DNA of 64,000 nucleotides from Carettochelys insculpta (GCF_033958435.1 NC_134144.1:9604010-9668009), one strand, 5' to 3'; positions 1 through 10,980 are shown, counted from the stretch's first letter. Translations and numbers: made by a program. Notes: generated from the sequence alone by a model not told the origin.

Positions 1-17
1 TTGGCAATGTGCTAGAC

Positions 18-331
18 CAGTGTTTCCCAATTGGTGTTCACTGGGGTTCCCGAAGTGAAAATAAGGGTTCAGCAGTCAGGGGTCAGCAACCTGTGGCTCC
101 AAATGCTGCCGCCACTGACTCCTCTGCAGCTCCCTGCTCTGCTGCTGCTGGAAGGGGAGTCAGATGGGTCCTGCTTCGGGCCCTCAGGACTAGAGTTGGA
201 GGAGCTGAGCTACGTCGGGTGAGGTATTTGGGCGGGTCTGGGGCTGAGAAGATTTAAGGGGTTATTAGGCGTTCACAAAATTCTTTCATGTTTTAAAGGG
301 TTCTGTACCCAAATAAAATTGGGAAACGCTG
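18..331. mobile_element. Non-autonomous hAT element with perfect 8-bp TSD
   Basis: Ends are CAGTGTTTCCCAATTGG on the left and AAATTGGGAAACGCTG on the right, forming short terminal inverted repeats. The direct repeat TGCTAGAC occurs at 10-17 and again at 332-339. CAG..CTG ends and an 8-bp duplication are the hAT signature. No transposase coding is present. Confidence 0.85.
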
Positions 332-345
332 TGCTAGACCACAGT

Positions 346-424
346 GACGTCCCGGAGTACGTAGCGTTTTCTTGTTCGGCACTGGTCAGATCCCGAAGGT
401 GCCGGACTAGAGAGTTCCAAGCTG
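346..424. mobile_element. Tigger/pogo-like element, terminal fragment (family T1)
   Basis: The segment from CTTGTTCGGCACTGG through GCCGGACTAGAGAG matches the right end of fuller copies at 10981-11274 and 44564-44889. Only one terminus is present. Confidence 0.6.
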
Positions 425-894
425 TAGTTTGTAAGTGAGGTGAAAGCTGGGATTGACAATGCAGATGAGATCCCTGAAAAGGTCACAGTAGCCCAGAGAG
501 ATTGAGAGCCACTCTCCCACCAAACTGAATCTATGCCCGCTCCAAAATTAGGAAAGTGACTTGATCTGCCTTGCTTGCTAACTGGTTCAAAAGTGGCCCC
601 TGAGTGCTACTGTGCAGCTAAGCATGTTTCTCAGGGATTTCAAGTGACTGAAATGCAGCTAGTTTAGATTCTAGGTAATACTTTCATCACTTGACCTGTG
701 CCACCATCTCCAATTTGGCAGTGGCAAAAAGTGGAAGGTGAACTAAGAAAAATCTGCGTGTCAGTTGCTCAGGGTGGGCCATTTGTCAAGGGGAACTTAT
801 GGGCTACAGCGGCTTAGAGCCCAATTCCTTAGGTATTAATGCCCAACCGTCCCTGAATCTCAGGATTTGTGGAGAGCAGAGTTCTGAAAGTAGC
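425..894. other. No gene or recognised repeat
   Basis: Unique-looking sequence. I see no conserved reading frame and no terminal repeats. Confidence 0.5.
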
Positions 895-1612
895 CCTACA
901 AAGAGAGGATTCAATCTCTGGCTCGGTAGTAGTTTTGCAGAAAAGGACCTGGGTGTGTTAGTGGATGAGAAGCTGGACATGAGTGTGCCACTGTAGCCAA
1001 GAGAGCTAATGGCATATTAGGTTGCATCAAGAGGAGCGTTGCCAGTAGATCCAGAGAAGTGATTATTCCTCTTTATTCGGCTTTGGTGAGGCCGCATCTG
1101 GAGTGCTGTGTCCAGTTCTTGGCCCCCATTTATAGGAAGGAGGTGGATACACTGGAGAGGGTCCAGCGGAGGGTGACCAAAATAATTAGGGGGCTGGAGC
1201 ATATGACCTATGAAGAAAGGTTGAGGGAATTGGGACTGTTTAGTCTGCAGAAGAGAAGGCTGAGGGGGGACTTGATAACAGCCTTCATCTTACTGAAGGG
1301 AGGCTGCAAAGAGGCTGGAGAGAGGCTGTTCACAGTGGTCATGGATGGCAGAACACGGAACAATGGTCTCAAGTTGCAGTTGGAAAGTTCCAGGTTGAAC
1401 ATTAGGAAAAACTTTTTCACTAGGAGGGTGGTGAAGCATTGGAATGATCTACCCAGGGAAGCAGTGGAGTCTCCATCCCTGGAGGTGTTTACATCTCGCC
1501 TCAACAAAGCCCTGGCGGGGCTGATCTGTTGGGTTTGGTCCTGCTTAGAGCAGGGAGCTGGACTCGATGGCTTTTTTAGGTCTCTTCCAGCTCTGTTGTT
1601 CTATGATTCAGT
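895..1612 (+). mobile_element. CR1-type LINE, 5'-truncated 3' end with decayed ORF2
   Basis: Conceptual translation contains [14 protein letters not shown], then after a frame change [34 protein letters not shown] and [19 protein letters not shown], the usual C-terminal end of CR1 reverse transcriptase ORF2. The nucleotide sequence ends TTCTATGATTCAG, the CR1 3' tail. A frame shift and a stop between about 995 and 1059 show that it is a dead copy. Confidence 0.85.
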
Positions 1613-1681
1613 CTGTCTTTTGAATGAGAAGTGAATGCAAAGTTGTTGTTGTTCCTTGTCATCACAGGCTATGCCTATACA

Positions 1682-1845
1682 TAGAATCATAGTATCCTAG
1701 GGCTGGAAGGGACCTCCGGAGGTCATCAAGTCCAGCCCCCTGCCTAAAGCAGGATCAACCCCAACTAAATCATCCCAGCCAGGACTTTGTCAAGCTGGGA
1801 CTTCAAAACCTCTAAGGACGGAGATTCTGCCACATTTCTAGGTTT
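1682..1845 (-). mobile_element. CR1 LINE 3'-end fragment
   Basis: Begins with CATAGAATCATAG, the reverse complement of the CR1 tail, followed by the usual GGAAGGGACCTCCGGAGGTC segment. Severely 5' truncated. Confidence 0.85.
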
Positions 1846-2894
1846 GAGCGTAAGCCCCCTTTTTGTCCATACACCAATCATTCAGACTCAGATCATTAAG
1901 CCATTAGGGCGTGGGCCCTAGGATGCAGGGCCCAGTACCCATGTCCCATTTGCAGCTCATGTCCGAGCCATGTTACTCTGAAGCACAGACAGGAGCACAG
2001 CCCCAGTTGGGAATGTTGGCATCGTGCTGTATGGACACATTAACGTGGCGGTGGGAGCCCCGTCCAGCTATTGCAAGTCCAGAAACCCCAAAACCACAAG
2101 ACTGGGTTCCACAGACCGGGGCTTCGTGCATGTTGCAGACGTGCCCACGAGGCCCCTGGCAGGGTTGGGAAGAGTTGCTCGCCTCCCCCCCACATACAGC
2201 GTGTTCGGGGCGGTCCCTGCCACGCTGCGTATTCGGGGCAGCCCTGCCGCTCTGAAAGACTAGGACTCAGTTAATTGGTTTAACAGCCGGATCCCTCCTA
2301 CCAGTTGTTAAACCAATTAAATCGAGTCCTACGCTTTCAGCACGGCAGGGAGCCAGAGGAATGAGCGGCAGCAGCCGGAAATGGCTCTTAAAAGAGCCAT
2401 ATGTGGCTCAGAGCCACCCAGCTGGCTTCCAAAATGGCAACGCCAGGAGAAAAGGTGCTGGAACTCTGTTCCCATGCGTTCCACCGGAAAGAAACCCCTG
2501 TTGGTGGTGCTGAACCTCTGCTGAGGTCACCTGTCTCAAAGGAGGTTCAGGTCTTCTGCAGACTCAGGCAGAGGCTGCTTCATCAGTTAAATCCAGCTGC
2601 CTTTTTCAAGCTTTATTTTTATTTTTTGTGACCATGAGGACTCACCGGGGCATCCTTTTTTATTGTTAAACGAAAGCTGAGCATTGGTGATCATGTGACC
2701 CAAGGAGCTGGAACCCTAAATCACAGACCTACAGCTGCTGTGCCCTAATCTGACTTTAACTGGCTCGGTTCCTGTTTCAGTAGCTATGTTTGGCCTTCCT
2801 CCTCGCAGCTTCCGCTGAAGAAGTTTTGTCTTTATTTCCCCTTGTAAAAGTAGCTGTTCCGGCTAGGGCAAGCGGTCAACTTCTAGAGGGTCTC
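1846..2894. other. Mostly unannotated; contains a palindromic repeat core at 2254-2338
   Basis: Arms at 2254-2284 and 2307-2338 are near-complementary around TTAATTGGTTTAAC and GTTAAACCAATTAA. The same core recurs in the family C MITEs at 32.0 and 39.7 kb. A hairpin GGCTCTTAAAAGAGCC lies near 2385-2400. Otherwise no gene is seen. Confidence 0.5.
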
Positions 2895-2990
2895 TCAGCA
2901 GGGTGAGTGATATGCAGTTAGTGAAATGCCTTGGGATTGGTCTGGGTGGAAGGAGGTATATAAATACAAGATTTCATGAGACAGCACTGG
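2895..2990 (+). repeat. Ancient L2/MIR-type 3' tail
   Basis: GTGAAATGCCTTGGGAT followed by GGTATATAAATACAAG resembles the conserved tail shared by L2 LINEs and CORE-SINEs of amniotes. Short and degenerate. Confidence 0.45.
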
Positions 2991-3364
2991 ACTTTTCTAG
3001 AACTGTAGTGCTTATGGGTTTGTAATGTAAGGATTTGTCTCTTTCCCTTTTGGGCTGTTAAACCCTCGTGCATCATCCTGAAAATTTTTCTGAAGTATTC
3101 TGGGCAGAGAAGAGGAAATCGGTGTCCCTGAAATGCTGCTACTCGCGATTGACAGTTTTATTGTCATGTTTTGGAAAACAGGTTTTAAAAAAAGCTGAAA
3201 AAATATTTCCTTCCTTTTCTTATAAATATGGATTTTTCTCTCCAAAGTTACCCGGGGGAGTGGGTGGAGAGGGGAGAGCACTCAGCACTTCCCTGTAGCC
3301 GAGCTATCCAAGTTCCCTATAACATTTTACTCACTGGCTTTCAATTACGCTCAGACTCCCAACC

Positions 3365-3703
3365 CAGTGTTTCTTAAACTAGGACTCCTAACCTAGTGTT
3401 TCTTAAGCTATGTTTTGCAGAACACTGGTGTTCTGCGAACAACCCACTGGTGTGCCGTGAGCATTTGGAAAAATACACTGGTGGTCTATATTTTCTGTTG
3501 TTAAAATCAAATTCAATGTCACTTCTTCATTGCCATGATGCCTGATGAAATTATTTCATTCTGGTTTTGCTGTGTATGTTGCTGTTTGGTTTTTGGTTGT
3601 TTTTTGTCTGTTTTGTGTTTTGGCCGGCCAATTATTCCAGGTGTTCCACATGAACACATTGTTGTTTGATGTTCCATGTTCTCAGAAAGTTTAAGAAACA
3701 CTG
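3365..3703 (+). mobile_element. hAT family H1 element, with duplicated left end
   Basis: TIRs CAGTGTTTCTTAAAC (3365) and GTTTAAGAAACACTG (ending 3703). Flanks TCCCAACC (3357-3364) and TCCCAGCC (3704-3711) form an 8-bp TSD with one mismatch. The left terminus occurs twice, at 3365 and about 3395. Related copies lie at 4619, 7752, 22029 and 29079. Confidence 0.85.
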
Positions 3704-3898
3704 TCCCAGCCACAGAGGCACTTTTGAAACATGAGCCAGTGGTTGTCAGCGAAGTAGCCTAGCGCTTTGCAGGTTAGGCACTGCCTTGTCATTTTCAGTC
3801 TTACCGGCACGTTTTTGACTGTAGTTGAATGTTCCATTTGCTGTGGTAGTATGAAGGGGTAAATGGCAACACCTGACTTACTCTTTGTGTCATCATCA

Positions 3899-4168
3899 TC
3901 AACAACAGCAACAACCCTGGGCTCGGTGCCTGCTGGCATCTAATGCCTCTCTCACTATTTCCTTCCATCTTTCCCTCCCCAGTGTGGAGTGTCTTAGTTC
4001 CTGTGGACTAGCTCTGCACCAATCTACTATATGATCTACCCACTCTCTGTGGGGTCTGCCTCTCCTATTCGAGCCATCCATTATGCCGAATACCAGGGTC
4101 TTGATTTTCCGTTCATCGTTCATTCTGCAAATATGCCCGAATCGCCGTAACTTCCATTGTACACTCAT
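3899..4168 (-). pseudogene. Non-LTR retrotransposon reverse-transcriptase C-terminal fragment
   Basis: The reverse-strand frame contains LRRFGHICRMNDERKIKTLV, NRRGRPHREWVDHIVDW and GRERWKEIV. The pattern GH-x-x-RM, GRP-x-x-W and RW-x-x-IV is the standard C-terminal end of the ORF2 of several non-LTR elements. Just beyond its end (3890-3900) lies GATGATGATGA-type trimer repeat on the same strand, as in RTE-like tails. The superfamily is not certain: RTE-like is my best guess. Only about 90 codons remain. Confidence 0.7.
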
Positions 4169-4618
4169 TATTTTATATGCATTGATCTTCCATTCATCTC
4201 TCTACTCTCCACCCTTTCTCTTCATCTGGACTCAGAGTCGCCCATCTCTGGAGCCCTCCTCTTGCTGCCTTGTCCTTCTGCGGGGTGACCAGCCTGGAAC
4301 TTGGCTCTCGAGGGGATGGCAGAGCATTGATTTATAGAAAGCCATTCTAATATGTGCAGGATTGGTTCTGTGCCTACCTCCTGGCATGTTGTACACTTTT
4401 TGAGAGCTGCTAGGTGAGCTGTCAATAGGCATGTCCAGAGACTCTCCCTGTGCCATTAGTTGTTAGAATCCAGAAAGATGTGGGAGCAAGGAATTTGAAC
4501 GATCCCTTCCAGTGTGTGTTACTCAGCATTTGATAACATTCCATTTCCTTTGCTGTTGTGCTGCTCAGTCAGCTGGCTTTGAGTAAGCGCCAGAAGCTTC
4601 TCATGGTCTCCTCTAGTC

Positions 4619-4933
4619 CGGCGTTTCTTAAGCTATGTTCCGCGGAACACTGATGTTCCATGAACACCTCGCAGGTATGCCGTGGTAATGCAGCTATTTT
4701 CTGTTAGTAAAACCAGGTACAATGTTACATCTTCATTGCTATGATACCGGATTACATAATTTCATTTTGTTTTTGCTGTATATGTTGCTGTTTGTTTGGG
4801 GGGATGTTTTGTTTTGTTTTGTTCTGGTCTGGCAATAATAATTTTTTTTTTTGAGGAAGACTTCTGTAGGTGTTCCTCATAAAAAATGTTACTGTTCCGT
4901 GTTCCAGGGTCTCAAAAAGCTTAAGAAACACTG
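4619..4933 (+). mobile_element. hAT family H1 element
   Basis: Left TIR CGGCGTTTCTTAAGC, right TIR CTTAAGAAACACTG. Target duplication CTCTAGTC (4611-4618) versus CTGTAGTC (4934-4941), one mismatch. Confidence 0.85.
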
Positions 4934-5140
4934 CTGTAGTCCTGAGTGAACTAAATAATTTTGTGCTCTCTGTGCCTCTCATGTGGAATGATCTCCACAC
5001 CTCGCTCGTTGTTTCACCCTGTGAGAGTATAAGGTTATAGCAAGCATCTGCTGATAAAACCTCTCGAGTGCAGTACGCACATTTAATGCGTGTTTATAAA
5101 ATATACCTAGAGACACACACAGAAGCACATGTCTTTTCAG

Positions 5141-5500
5141 CTACTCCAAATCCAGTTTTAAGACTTTTTTTTTTGCCAGCAATTCACCCAAAGTAAGAGG
5201 GCCACATCCCTCCAGCCGCTGACTCTGATGTGTAATAGAACAACACTTCTTCAAAGGCAGCCCGTCTGGAAGATTAGGGAGGGGTAGTTTCGTTCCAATG
5301 CAGGAACCAAATTCAGCAGCCGGCACTCGGGCATCTGAGGTGATGGTCCGATCAAGCGGTTTGTCTGCATACCGGAATCCCAGTTTTGTCTGATCCAAGT
5401 TAAATGTAAAAGGCTGAGTGGAACCCTTAGAGCTTGTGACTGACGGATGCAATCTACCTGAGGTACCTCTACGGAGGACGTCAGTGTAGTATCCAGGCAC
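5141..5500 (-). other. Open reading frame of 119 codons, unrecognised
   Basis: The frame runs from a GTG directly after a TGA stop and contains STQPFTFNLDQTKLGF and TSDARVPAAEFGS. I do not recognise the product. The composition is plausible for protein, with no obvious repeat similarity. There is no ATG start and no intron signal that I can support. It could be a decayed retrocopy, part of an unknown exon, or chance. Confidence 0.2.
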
Positions 5501-6479
5501 TCATGGTAGTTGACTGTGCATTTATGAAGCACCTTTCATTCTTTAAGGCAGCATTCCCCAGGACTGTACAGGAAGGGAACCACCCTACACCCCGCCCCAC
5601 TGAGGTGACCTTTTATAATCGTTTGTTCAGGGGCCAAGGTGGTGCTGGGGCAAAACCACATCTCCCTCCCTCAGGAACAGCAACACCAACGCCATCGCAG
5701 GCCTGGGAGCAAGGTAGGAAGGGGGCTGTCTCTGCACCCCAGAAGGGGCGTGGCCAATGGCAGAAGGGGCGTGGCTTGAAGCATTCAGCCCCGTGCCCCC
5801 CCATGCTCCCTCAGGAGCTGTGGCACAGTAACCAGTAGCATTTCAAAGGGGTCCAGAGCTCCAGCTGCCTCTGCTGCTACTTCAGCAGTGGTGGTGACTA
5901 GAGCTCCAGGACTCTTGGAAATGCTGGGCCCTGTGGCAACTGCCCCCTGCCATTGGTGGGCCTCCCCAGGAAACTGCGTGGAACCCCTGGCCCTGAGTGA
6001 TGCACAACCCTCACACCGTGAGAGCTCCCACAGGTATTTTAGGAAATTGCCATATATGGCAACGGTGCCTTTGACTTGAGTGGAGGCAGGATTCCCATTC
6101 AGCTGTAGAGATGAGCCCCGGAGTTGGTGTCCCGATCTGGGTTAGGATGAGGATGGGGTTTGGCATTCTGGTGCAAGACTGAGTAAGGTATAAGGCTCCC
6201 TTTTGATAGCACTGAAATCTCACATGCTCAAAGGCTGGAAATCTCCCAACCTCAGCTATTCCCATAAGACCTGTGCTACACCTCAACTAGCAAAGGAAAA
6301 TTGGTTCCTTATAATGTAGGTTCAGACCCAGAATGAAAACTGTGAGGGGGATAGGGTGGGCTTGGATCATCCCATGTTGGTTAACTGTGTAGTGCTAGTT
6401 TTGTGTTGTAGGGCCTGTATTCTTCCCTGCCTCACACACTGCACACCCATTGGCACCTGTGCAAAGTGACTGTTGCTCT
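5501..6479. other. No gene seen; short GC-rich tandem pair near 5741-5776
   Basis: AGAAGGGGCGTGGCC occurs twice in about 36 bp. The rest is non-coding sequence without recognisable repeat ends. Confidence 0.45.
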
Positions 6480-6507
6480 CACACACACGCACGCACGCAC
6501 GCACGCC
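6480..6507. repeat. CA/CACG microsatellite
   Basis: CACACACACGCACGCACGCA run. Confidence 0.9.
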
Positions 6508-6623
6508 GGACTGATTTGCCACCATCTTACACCCCTTTTGTTCAGCTTCACATTTTTGATGTCTACTCAGTTAAGCAAAAGCTGCCTAGCGAACCAGTGT
6601 GCTAATGCTCTTCTTGCAGAGTG

Positions 6624-6787
6624 AATGACAAGAAGTCCTGTGTCACCTTGTAGACTGACAGATATTTTGGAGCGTAAGCTTTCGTGGGCAAAGACCCCTA
6701 AATATCTGTTCGTCTATAAGGTGCCACAGGACTTCTTGTTGTTCTCGAAGATACAGACTAACACAGCGACCTCTCTGATACCCATCA
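6624..6787 (+). mobile_element. Retroposon family A, foldback copy
   Basis: Left part (GACAAGAAGTCCTGTG...AGATATTTTGGAG) is antisense. Right part (AAATATCTGTTCG...CAGGACTTCTTGTTG...CTCTCTGATAC) is sense and ends with the family 3' end. CAGAGTG at 6617-6623 and 6788-6794 may be a 7-bp target duplication. Confidence 0.7.
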
Positions 6788-6794
6788 CAGAGTG

Positions 6795-7743
6795 GTAGCT
6801 AATAGGTACCATGGGAATATTACTGGAAACTGCTTATCTGAGGCATGACGATTTGAGGAACGCGGTCCCGAAAACAGGGTAACGTTCGATGTTACCAAGG
6901 TTGTGCAGATTTTCATTTTTAAAGCACGGGTTGGAAAGCATTTCACGAAGACCCCCATTTTGGAATCGCAGCAGCTGAGACCCGGTTAGCAAAAGGATGG
7001 AAGGCTGCATATTAGTAACCAAGAAAATAAGCGATTTGCCGCAGTAGAGCAAACTGTGGGAGGAAACTCAATTACTGGGGAATACGGATGTTCCTCTCTG
7101 TTCCAAACAAATTGAACCGTCTTCTGTTTATGAAGACGGAGCAGCTGCAGGACTTGCTATTGTCAAGGTAGAGCTAAAGTCAGAGCTGAGCAGAAGGAGT
7201 AGCTAGCTGCTGTAGCTGACAGAATTAGTGGACTCTTATTCTCCTATGTGGATCAGCCTCTGAAATGGCAAATGCCCACTATAGTGCAAGGGTTTTTTTT
7301 ATATAAAATATATCTTTAAATACTTTGTGTTGTTGTTGTGTAAAATCTCTTAGGTTCAATGTCAAGGTAGGGTTCCTTTGGCGCTAGTAGGTCTGTCTGA
7401 AGGCAGGATGACAGGAGGCCTGTACTCAGGCTAGTAGAAATCCTCCCCACAGATGGTGACAAGGCTGCCTAGGGGTCTGCTTCGGCTTGGTTTGGAGCAC
7501 TTTTAGATGCACCGGCTCACAACAACAGGACAAATCCACTCCAGGTGACACAGCTGCAAGTGGGAGGAGGCTGGGATCTCCCACCCAGTGGTAGAGCAGT
7601 CAGCCGGTACCTGTGAGGAGCTGAGTTCCCTCTCATCACATCTCAGCACTTCACAGGTTTGGGCCTCGAAACTCTTCTCTGCCTCTGCGCTTTGCAGAGA
7701 CACCAGTAAGCCCATTGCTTGGAAGCGATGAGGTTAATGGCAC
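6795..7743. other. No gene or recognised repeat
   Basis: AT-rich to neutral sequence with scattered short ORFs only. Confidence 0.5.
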
Positions 7744-7751
7744 CTCTAGGG

Positions 7752-8065
7752 CAACGTTTCCTAAACGGTGTCCTGCAGAACCCTGGCATTCCGCGAACAG
7801 CTCGCAGGTGTGCCGCGAGCGCTTGGAAAAATACACTGGCGGTCGATCGTTTCAATTATTAAAACCAGATACAATGTTACTTCTTCGTTGCTAGGATACT
7901 GGATTCAATTATGTCCTTTTGTTTTTGCCTTATATGTTGCTGCTGTTTGGGTGGGTTGTTATTTTTTTTTTTTTTTTTTTTGGCCTGAGAAATTTTCATA
8001 GGTGCTTTGCATAAAAGGTATGACCGTTTGGTGTTCAGTCGTCTCAAAAAGTTTAAGAAACACTG
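7752..8065 (+). mobile_element. hAT family H1 element
   Basis: Left end CAACGTTTCCTAAACGG, right end GTTTAAGAAACACTG. It has the same internal order as the copies at 3365 and 4619, with a poly-T run at about 7962-7981. Flanks CTCTAGGG and CTGTAGAC agree at 5 of 8 positions. Confidence 0.8.
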
Positions 8066-8073
8066 CTGTAGAC

Positions 8074-8596
8074 CAGTGGTATCCAAAAGAAATTTACCAA
8101 ACGCCACATCCCCCTGCCCTCAGCCAGCCTCCACCTCCCCAGAGCCAGGCACTCCCCGACATCACAGCCAGGGACCCCACCCCCCCCAAACCCTAACTCT
8201 GAGCCGCTCGAGCCATGCCAGCTGTGCTGCCAAAAGTCACTGAATCCTGAGCTACACCACCTCCAAGCTGCACCTTCTCCGAGCTGTCCTGCGGCTCCAA
8301 GTGAGCCTCAGGAGGAGCAGATTCCACCACTGCTGTCGCACAGTTGACCCACTGAGTGGTGGGGCGTTTTTCTTCTACCTTTGCAAGACGTTTGTTCAAA
8401 CTGCTTAATAGTAACTGGGTGGTTGGAAGACATTGACAGGACTGTCCAAAAAGGATGAATTAAAAAAAAATTAGGTGAACGTAAAAGAAGTTCAAATGTT
8501 TATCCATAAAAAGGATGGGACACGCGGGGTTAATGCACCCTCTGGACGAGCGGTGCGTACCCCCAGGGGTACAGTACCCCTGGTTGAGAACCGCTG
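8074..8596. mobile_element. Second hAT-type non-autonomous element, abutting the H1 copy
   Basis: Left end CAGTGGTATCCAAA, right end TGGTTGAGAACCGCTG. Candidate 8-bp duplication CTGTAGAC (8066-8073) and CTCTGGAC (8597-8604), 6 of 8 identical. The first of these is also the right flank of the preceding H1 copy. Confidence 0.6.
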
Positions 8597-8682
8597 CTCT
8601 GGACGCTGCTGGCTTGTTTTTAGCCTGGTGTTGCTGTGCTCTTACGTTTCCACCTGTTTTACATTTCCGGTGTTTTATGCTG

Positions 8683-8770
8683 TGTAGATGCAGCCATGTT
8701 GGTCCCATGATACGCAAGGTGAGTGAGGTAATATCTTTTATTGGACCAACTTCTGTTAAGAGAGAAAACG
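8683..8770 (-). mobile_element. Retroposon family B, 3'-end fragment
   Basis: CAGCCATGTTGGTCCCATGA followed by GAGGTAATATCTTTTATTGG and ACCAACTTCTG is shared, in inverted halves, with the copy at 29.07-29.49 kb. Confidence 0.6.
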
Positions 8771-9573
8771 TATTACCACTTTATATCTCGACTGCCCTGC
8801 GGTGGTCCAAAACGAAAGGAAGGAATTCAGGGCCCAGGTCAGCCTCTCAGCCCTGAGTCTTTAGCCAGGTAATTCTTACGCTACTTATAACAAGGGTCAG
8901 ACAGCAAAGTATTCACAGCACAGATTCGTTCAGCCTTTATGTTTCCAGAATGACTCACATTCTGACATCTCCCAATTAATTGAGGATTTTTTTTAGGTTC
9001 CCTTAGACTCTCACCGAAGCTGCCCTGAGCGTACCATAGGTCACAGTATCACAGAAAGCTAATAAAGAGCACCTTTCACTGTAGCTCTGAAAAGCATGTC
9101 TAATAAATGGTATCGTCTCAGCTCTCACTTATCAGGTGCCCTACCCAGTTCTGTACAGGTTCCAGTGCAAAAACTGATAACATGTAATCGCCCATTCTGT
9201 GCCCAACAGCAGCCCTGCAAGGGAGCTTTGTACATAGTAATTTGGCTGCCCAAGAGAAGGAAGGGGTGATGATGGGGGGGAATCAAGCAATTCAGTAGCG
9301 TTAACTGGTGTGAAAGAGGGTTTATTAAAATGGTGCTCTGCTCTGCTCGACAGGGACTTCAGATTCAAAGTAACCAGTTCCTGGCAATCGCTTAACCATG
9401 GTCCCAGCCTCTGCGTGAATAACTTAGCACTCAGCAAAATAACTGTGGAGGATCAGTTCATCACTGGTGATGTCCTACCACATGGAAGTTCAGTAGCACC
9501 TCAGAAGTTAAACCCAAATGCCAACAGCTCCCAAAGGCTTCAGAGGCAGTTGTATTTATCCTGCCTTACCTAG
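8771..9573. other. Upstream sequence or last part of a 5' intron; nothing recognised
   Basis: No promoter motif cluster is convincing here. Ends at the putative acceptor before the first PLEKHM3 coding exon. Confidence 0.4.
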
Positions 9574-9662
9574 GTCATCGTGACGCCACCAACTTTCCTA
9601 AAGCATCTGTGAATGGAGACTTAGGCAACAGTGACCGCTCCGGCCTTCCAGCAAGACCAAAC
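9574..9662 (+). other. PLEKHM3: Probable 5' UTR part of the first PLEKHM3 coding exon
   Basis: The sequence ATCCTGCCTTACCTAG ends at 9573 and is a reasonable 3' splice site, so the exon containing the start codon probably begins at 9574. This is inference from the motif only. No TATA box or CpG-rich promoter was recognised between 8770 and 9573, which fits a promoter further upstream and at least one non-coding first exon. Confidence 0.45.
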
Positions 9663-10266
9663 ATGGAAGCACTAGAAGTTGATGACATCAGTCCGGCCTT
9701 GGAGGTGACTGAAGATTTCTTCAATAGTTTTGATGCTAAGCTGGAAAAGGTTGTGCAGCCATCCGAGGTGTACGGGGTGCAGGAGGTTCCCGAGCTGGTC
9801 GGACATGAAGTATTCAGTCAGATAACAGACAGGCGAGATCTGAGGAACATCGCGGCCTTAGCTAAAAGCAGTCTGATTTGGGAACGCAGCAGAAATGGCC
9901 TTTTGGAAGCCCACGTTCCGAAAGTGTTCCCTGTCAAAGATCAGTTTACGGGGCAGAGGGAGATGACCCCAGAAAATCTCTCATGGGTGGAAAAAGGAGA
10001 AGACTCAACTTTTGATATTTTTAATCTCTGTCAGCGGAGGAGAGACAGACCCCGCTCTGTGAACGATATCCTAGTGCAGAACGAGGAAGCCTCCGCTTTC
10101 AAGCCAGGACATAACAGGTCATACTCGGATATAAGCCACATAGACTGGGGCCTTATCTTCACAGGTGCATCTGTGAAAGAGTCATCGAGTCAGGATGCCA
10201 ATGGCACCAGGCAGTCATGCCGAGCAACCACACTAAATCAGGGGGACGACATTCAAGGGAATACTG
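9663..10266 (+). CDS. PLEKHM3: PLEKHM3 first coding exon (residues 1-201 plus one base)
   Basis: Encodes the N-terminus of PLEKHM3, a PH-domain scaffold protein linked in the literature to AKT signalling and myoblast differentiation. The translation opens [20 protein letters not shown], the start I recall for vertebrate PLEKHM3. It contains a [13 protein letters not shown] basic/serine motif near residues 132-144 and ends GNTG at the splice site. ATG at 9663 is chosen because it has A at -3 and G at +4. The frame is open further upstream (a GTG at 9609), but that is not a plausible start. The donor is ACTG|GTATGT, phase 1. The stretch after the SYSDI motif (about residues 165-195) is poorly conserved and lacks the Gln-rich run I remember in the human protein. 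The exon continues in frame at 21046. Confidence 0.93.
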
Positions 10267-10980
10267 GTATGTATTGGCACTTCACTGCTTTTATTCATAA
10301 AAAGGATGAGAAACACTGAGTTAATGTACCCTGCTAGGCTGAAAATTATGAGCCAGGTCCTCAGCTGGTCTAAATTCACATAGTTCCATCGACCTCAGTG
10401 GATCTACATCATTTTAAAGTAGCTGAGGATCTGGCCCATAACTGTAAAAATCTTCCGTCGCTGCTGTTACTTTTTCTCCGTTTTATAAGTACACTTTTGT
10501 TTTTTCATTTCGTTTGGGCGGACTGAAGAAGATATGTTTCTCGCTCTCTTTGGTTAGTTTCATTTGCTGGTTCTCAGGTTCTAGACAGTTGGGGTTCTGG
10601 TCTGTTGGGGGCTGGTTAATCTGCAAACAAGTGGTTTTCATTGGAGCGTGTGAAAGAAGTCATGAAAAATAGCGTTGCTTTTCTTAAAACAAAAAGAGAT
10701 ACCACCTGACTTTGTTTTTAATTTTATTTAGTCTTGAACAACTCAGCACTCTCCCTTTAAGAAAGGTTAGATGGTTGGGTGCTCAGCTCACAACCAGCAG
10801 AAACTCCAGCAAACAGTCTATACACTTGTCAATATTAATGCTTCTCTGTCAGCTTTGTCATTCTTTCTCAGTGAGCCACACAAATGCAGCAAAGTTTTGA
10901 CGAACCGTACGTTTCCTTTACTCTCTCTCAAGCAAGGCATTTGATGAGATTTAGCTGGAGGCCTCAGAAAACCCAAACAA
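10267..10980. other. Start of PLEKHM3 intron 1
   Basis: Just inside the donor, 10289-10333 resembles 8502-8550 (both contain CATAAAAAGGATG then GTTAATG), probably a shared repeat remnant. The rest is unremarkable. Confidence 0.5.

Noticed and set aside
9..257. 82-codon ORF at the window start
   Set aside because: It lies inside a hAT element with clear TIRs and an 8-bp duplication.
1059..1634. 191-codon ORF as a host gene
   Set aside because: Its sequence is the C-terminal end of CR1 ORF2, followed by the CR1 3' tail; it is a truncated LINE.
9609..9662. In-frame extension of the first coding exon to a GTG at 9609
   Set aside because: GTG is not a normal vertebrate start. The ATG at 9663 has a strong Kozak context and matches the known protein start.
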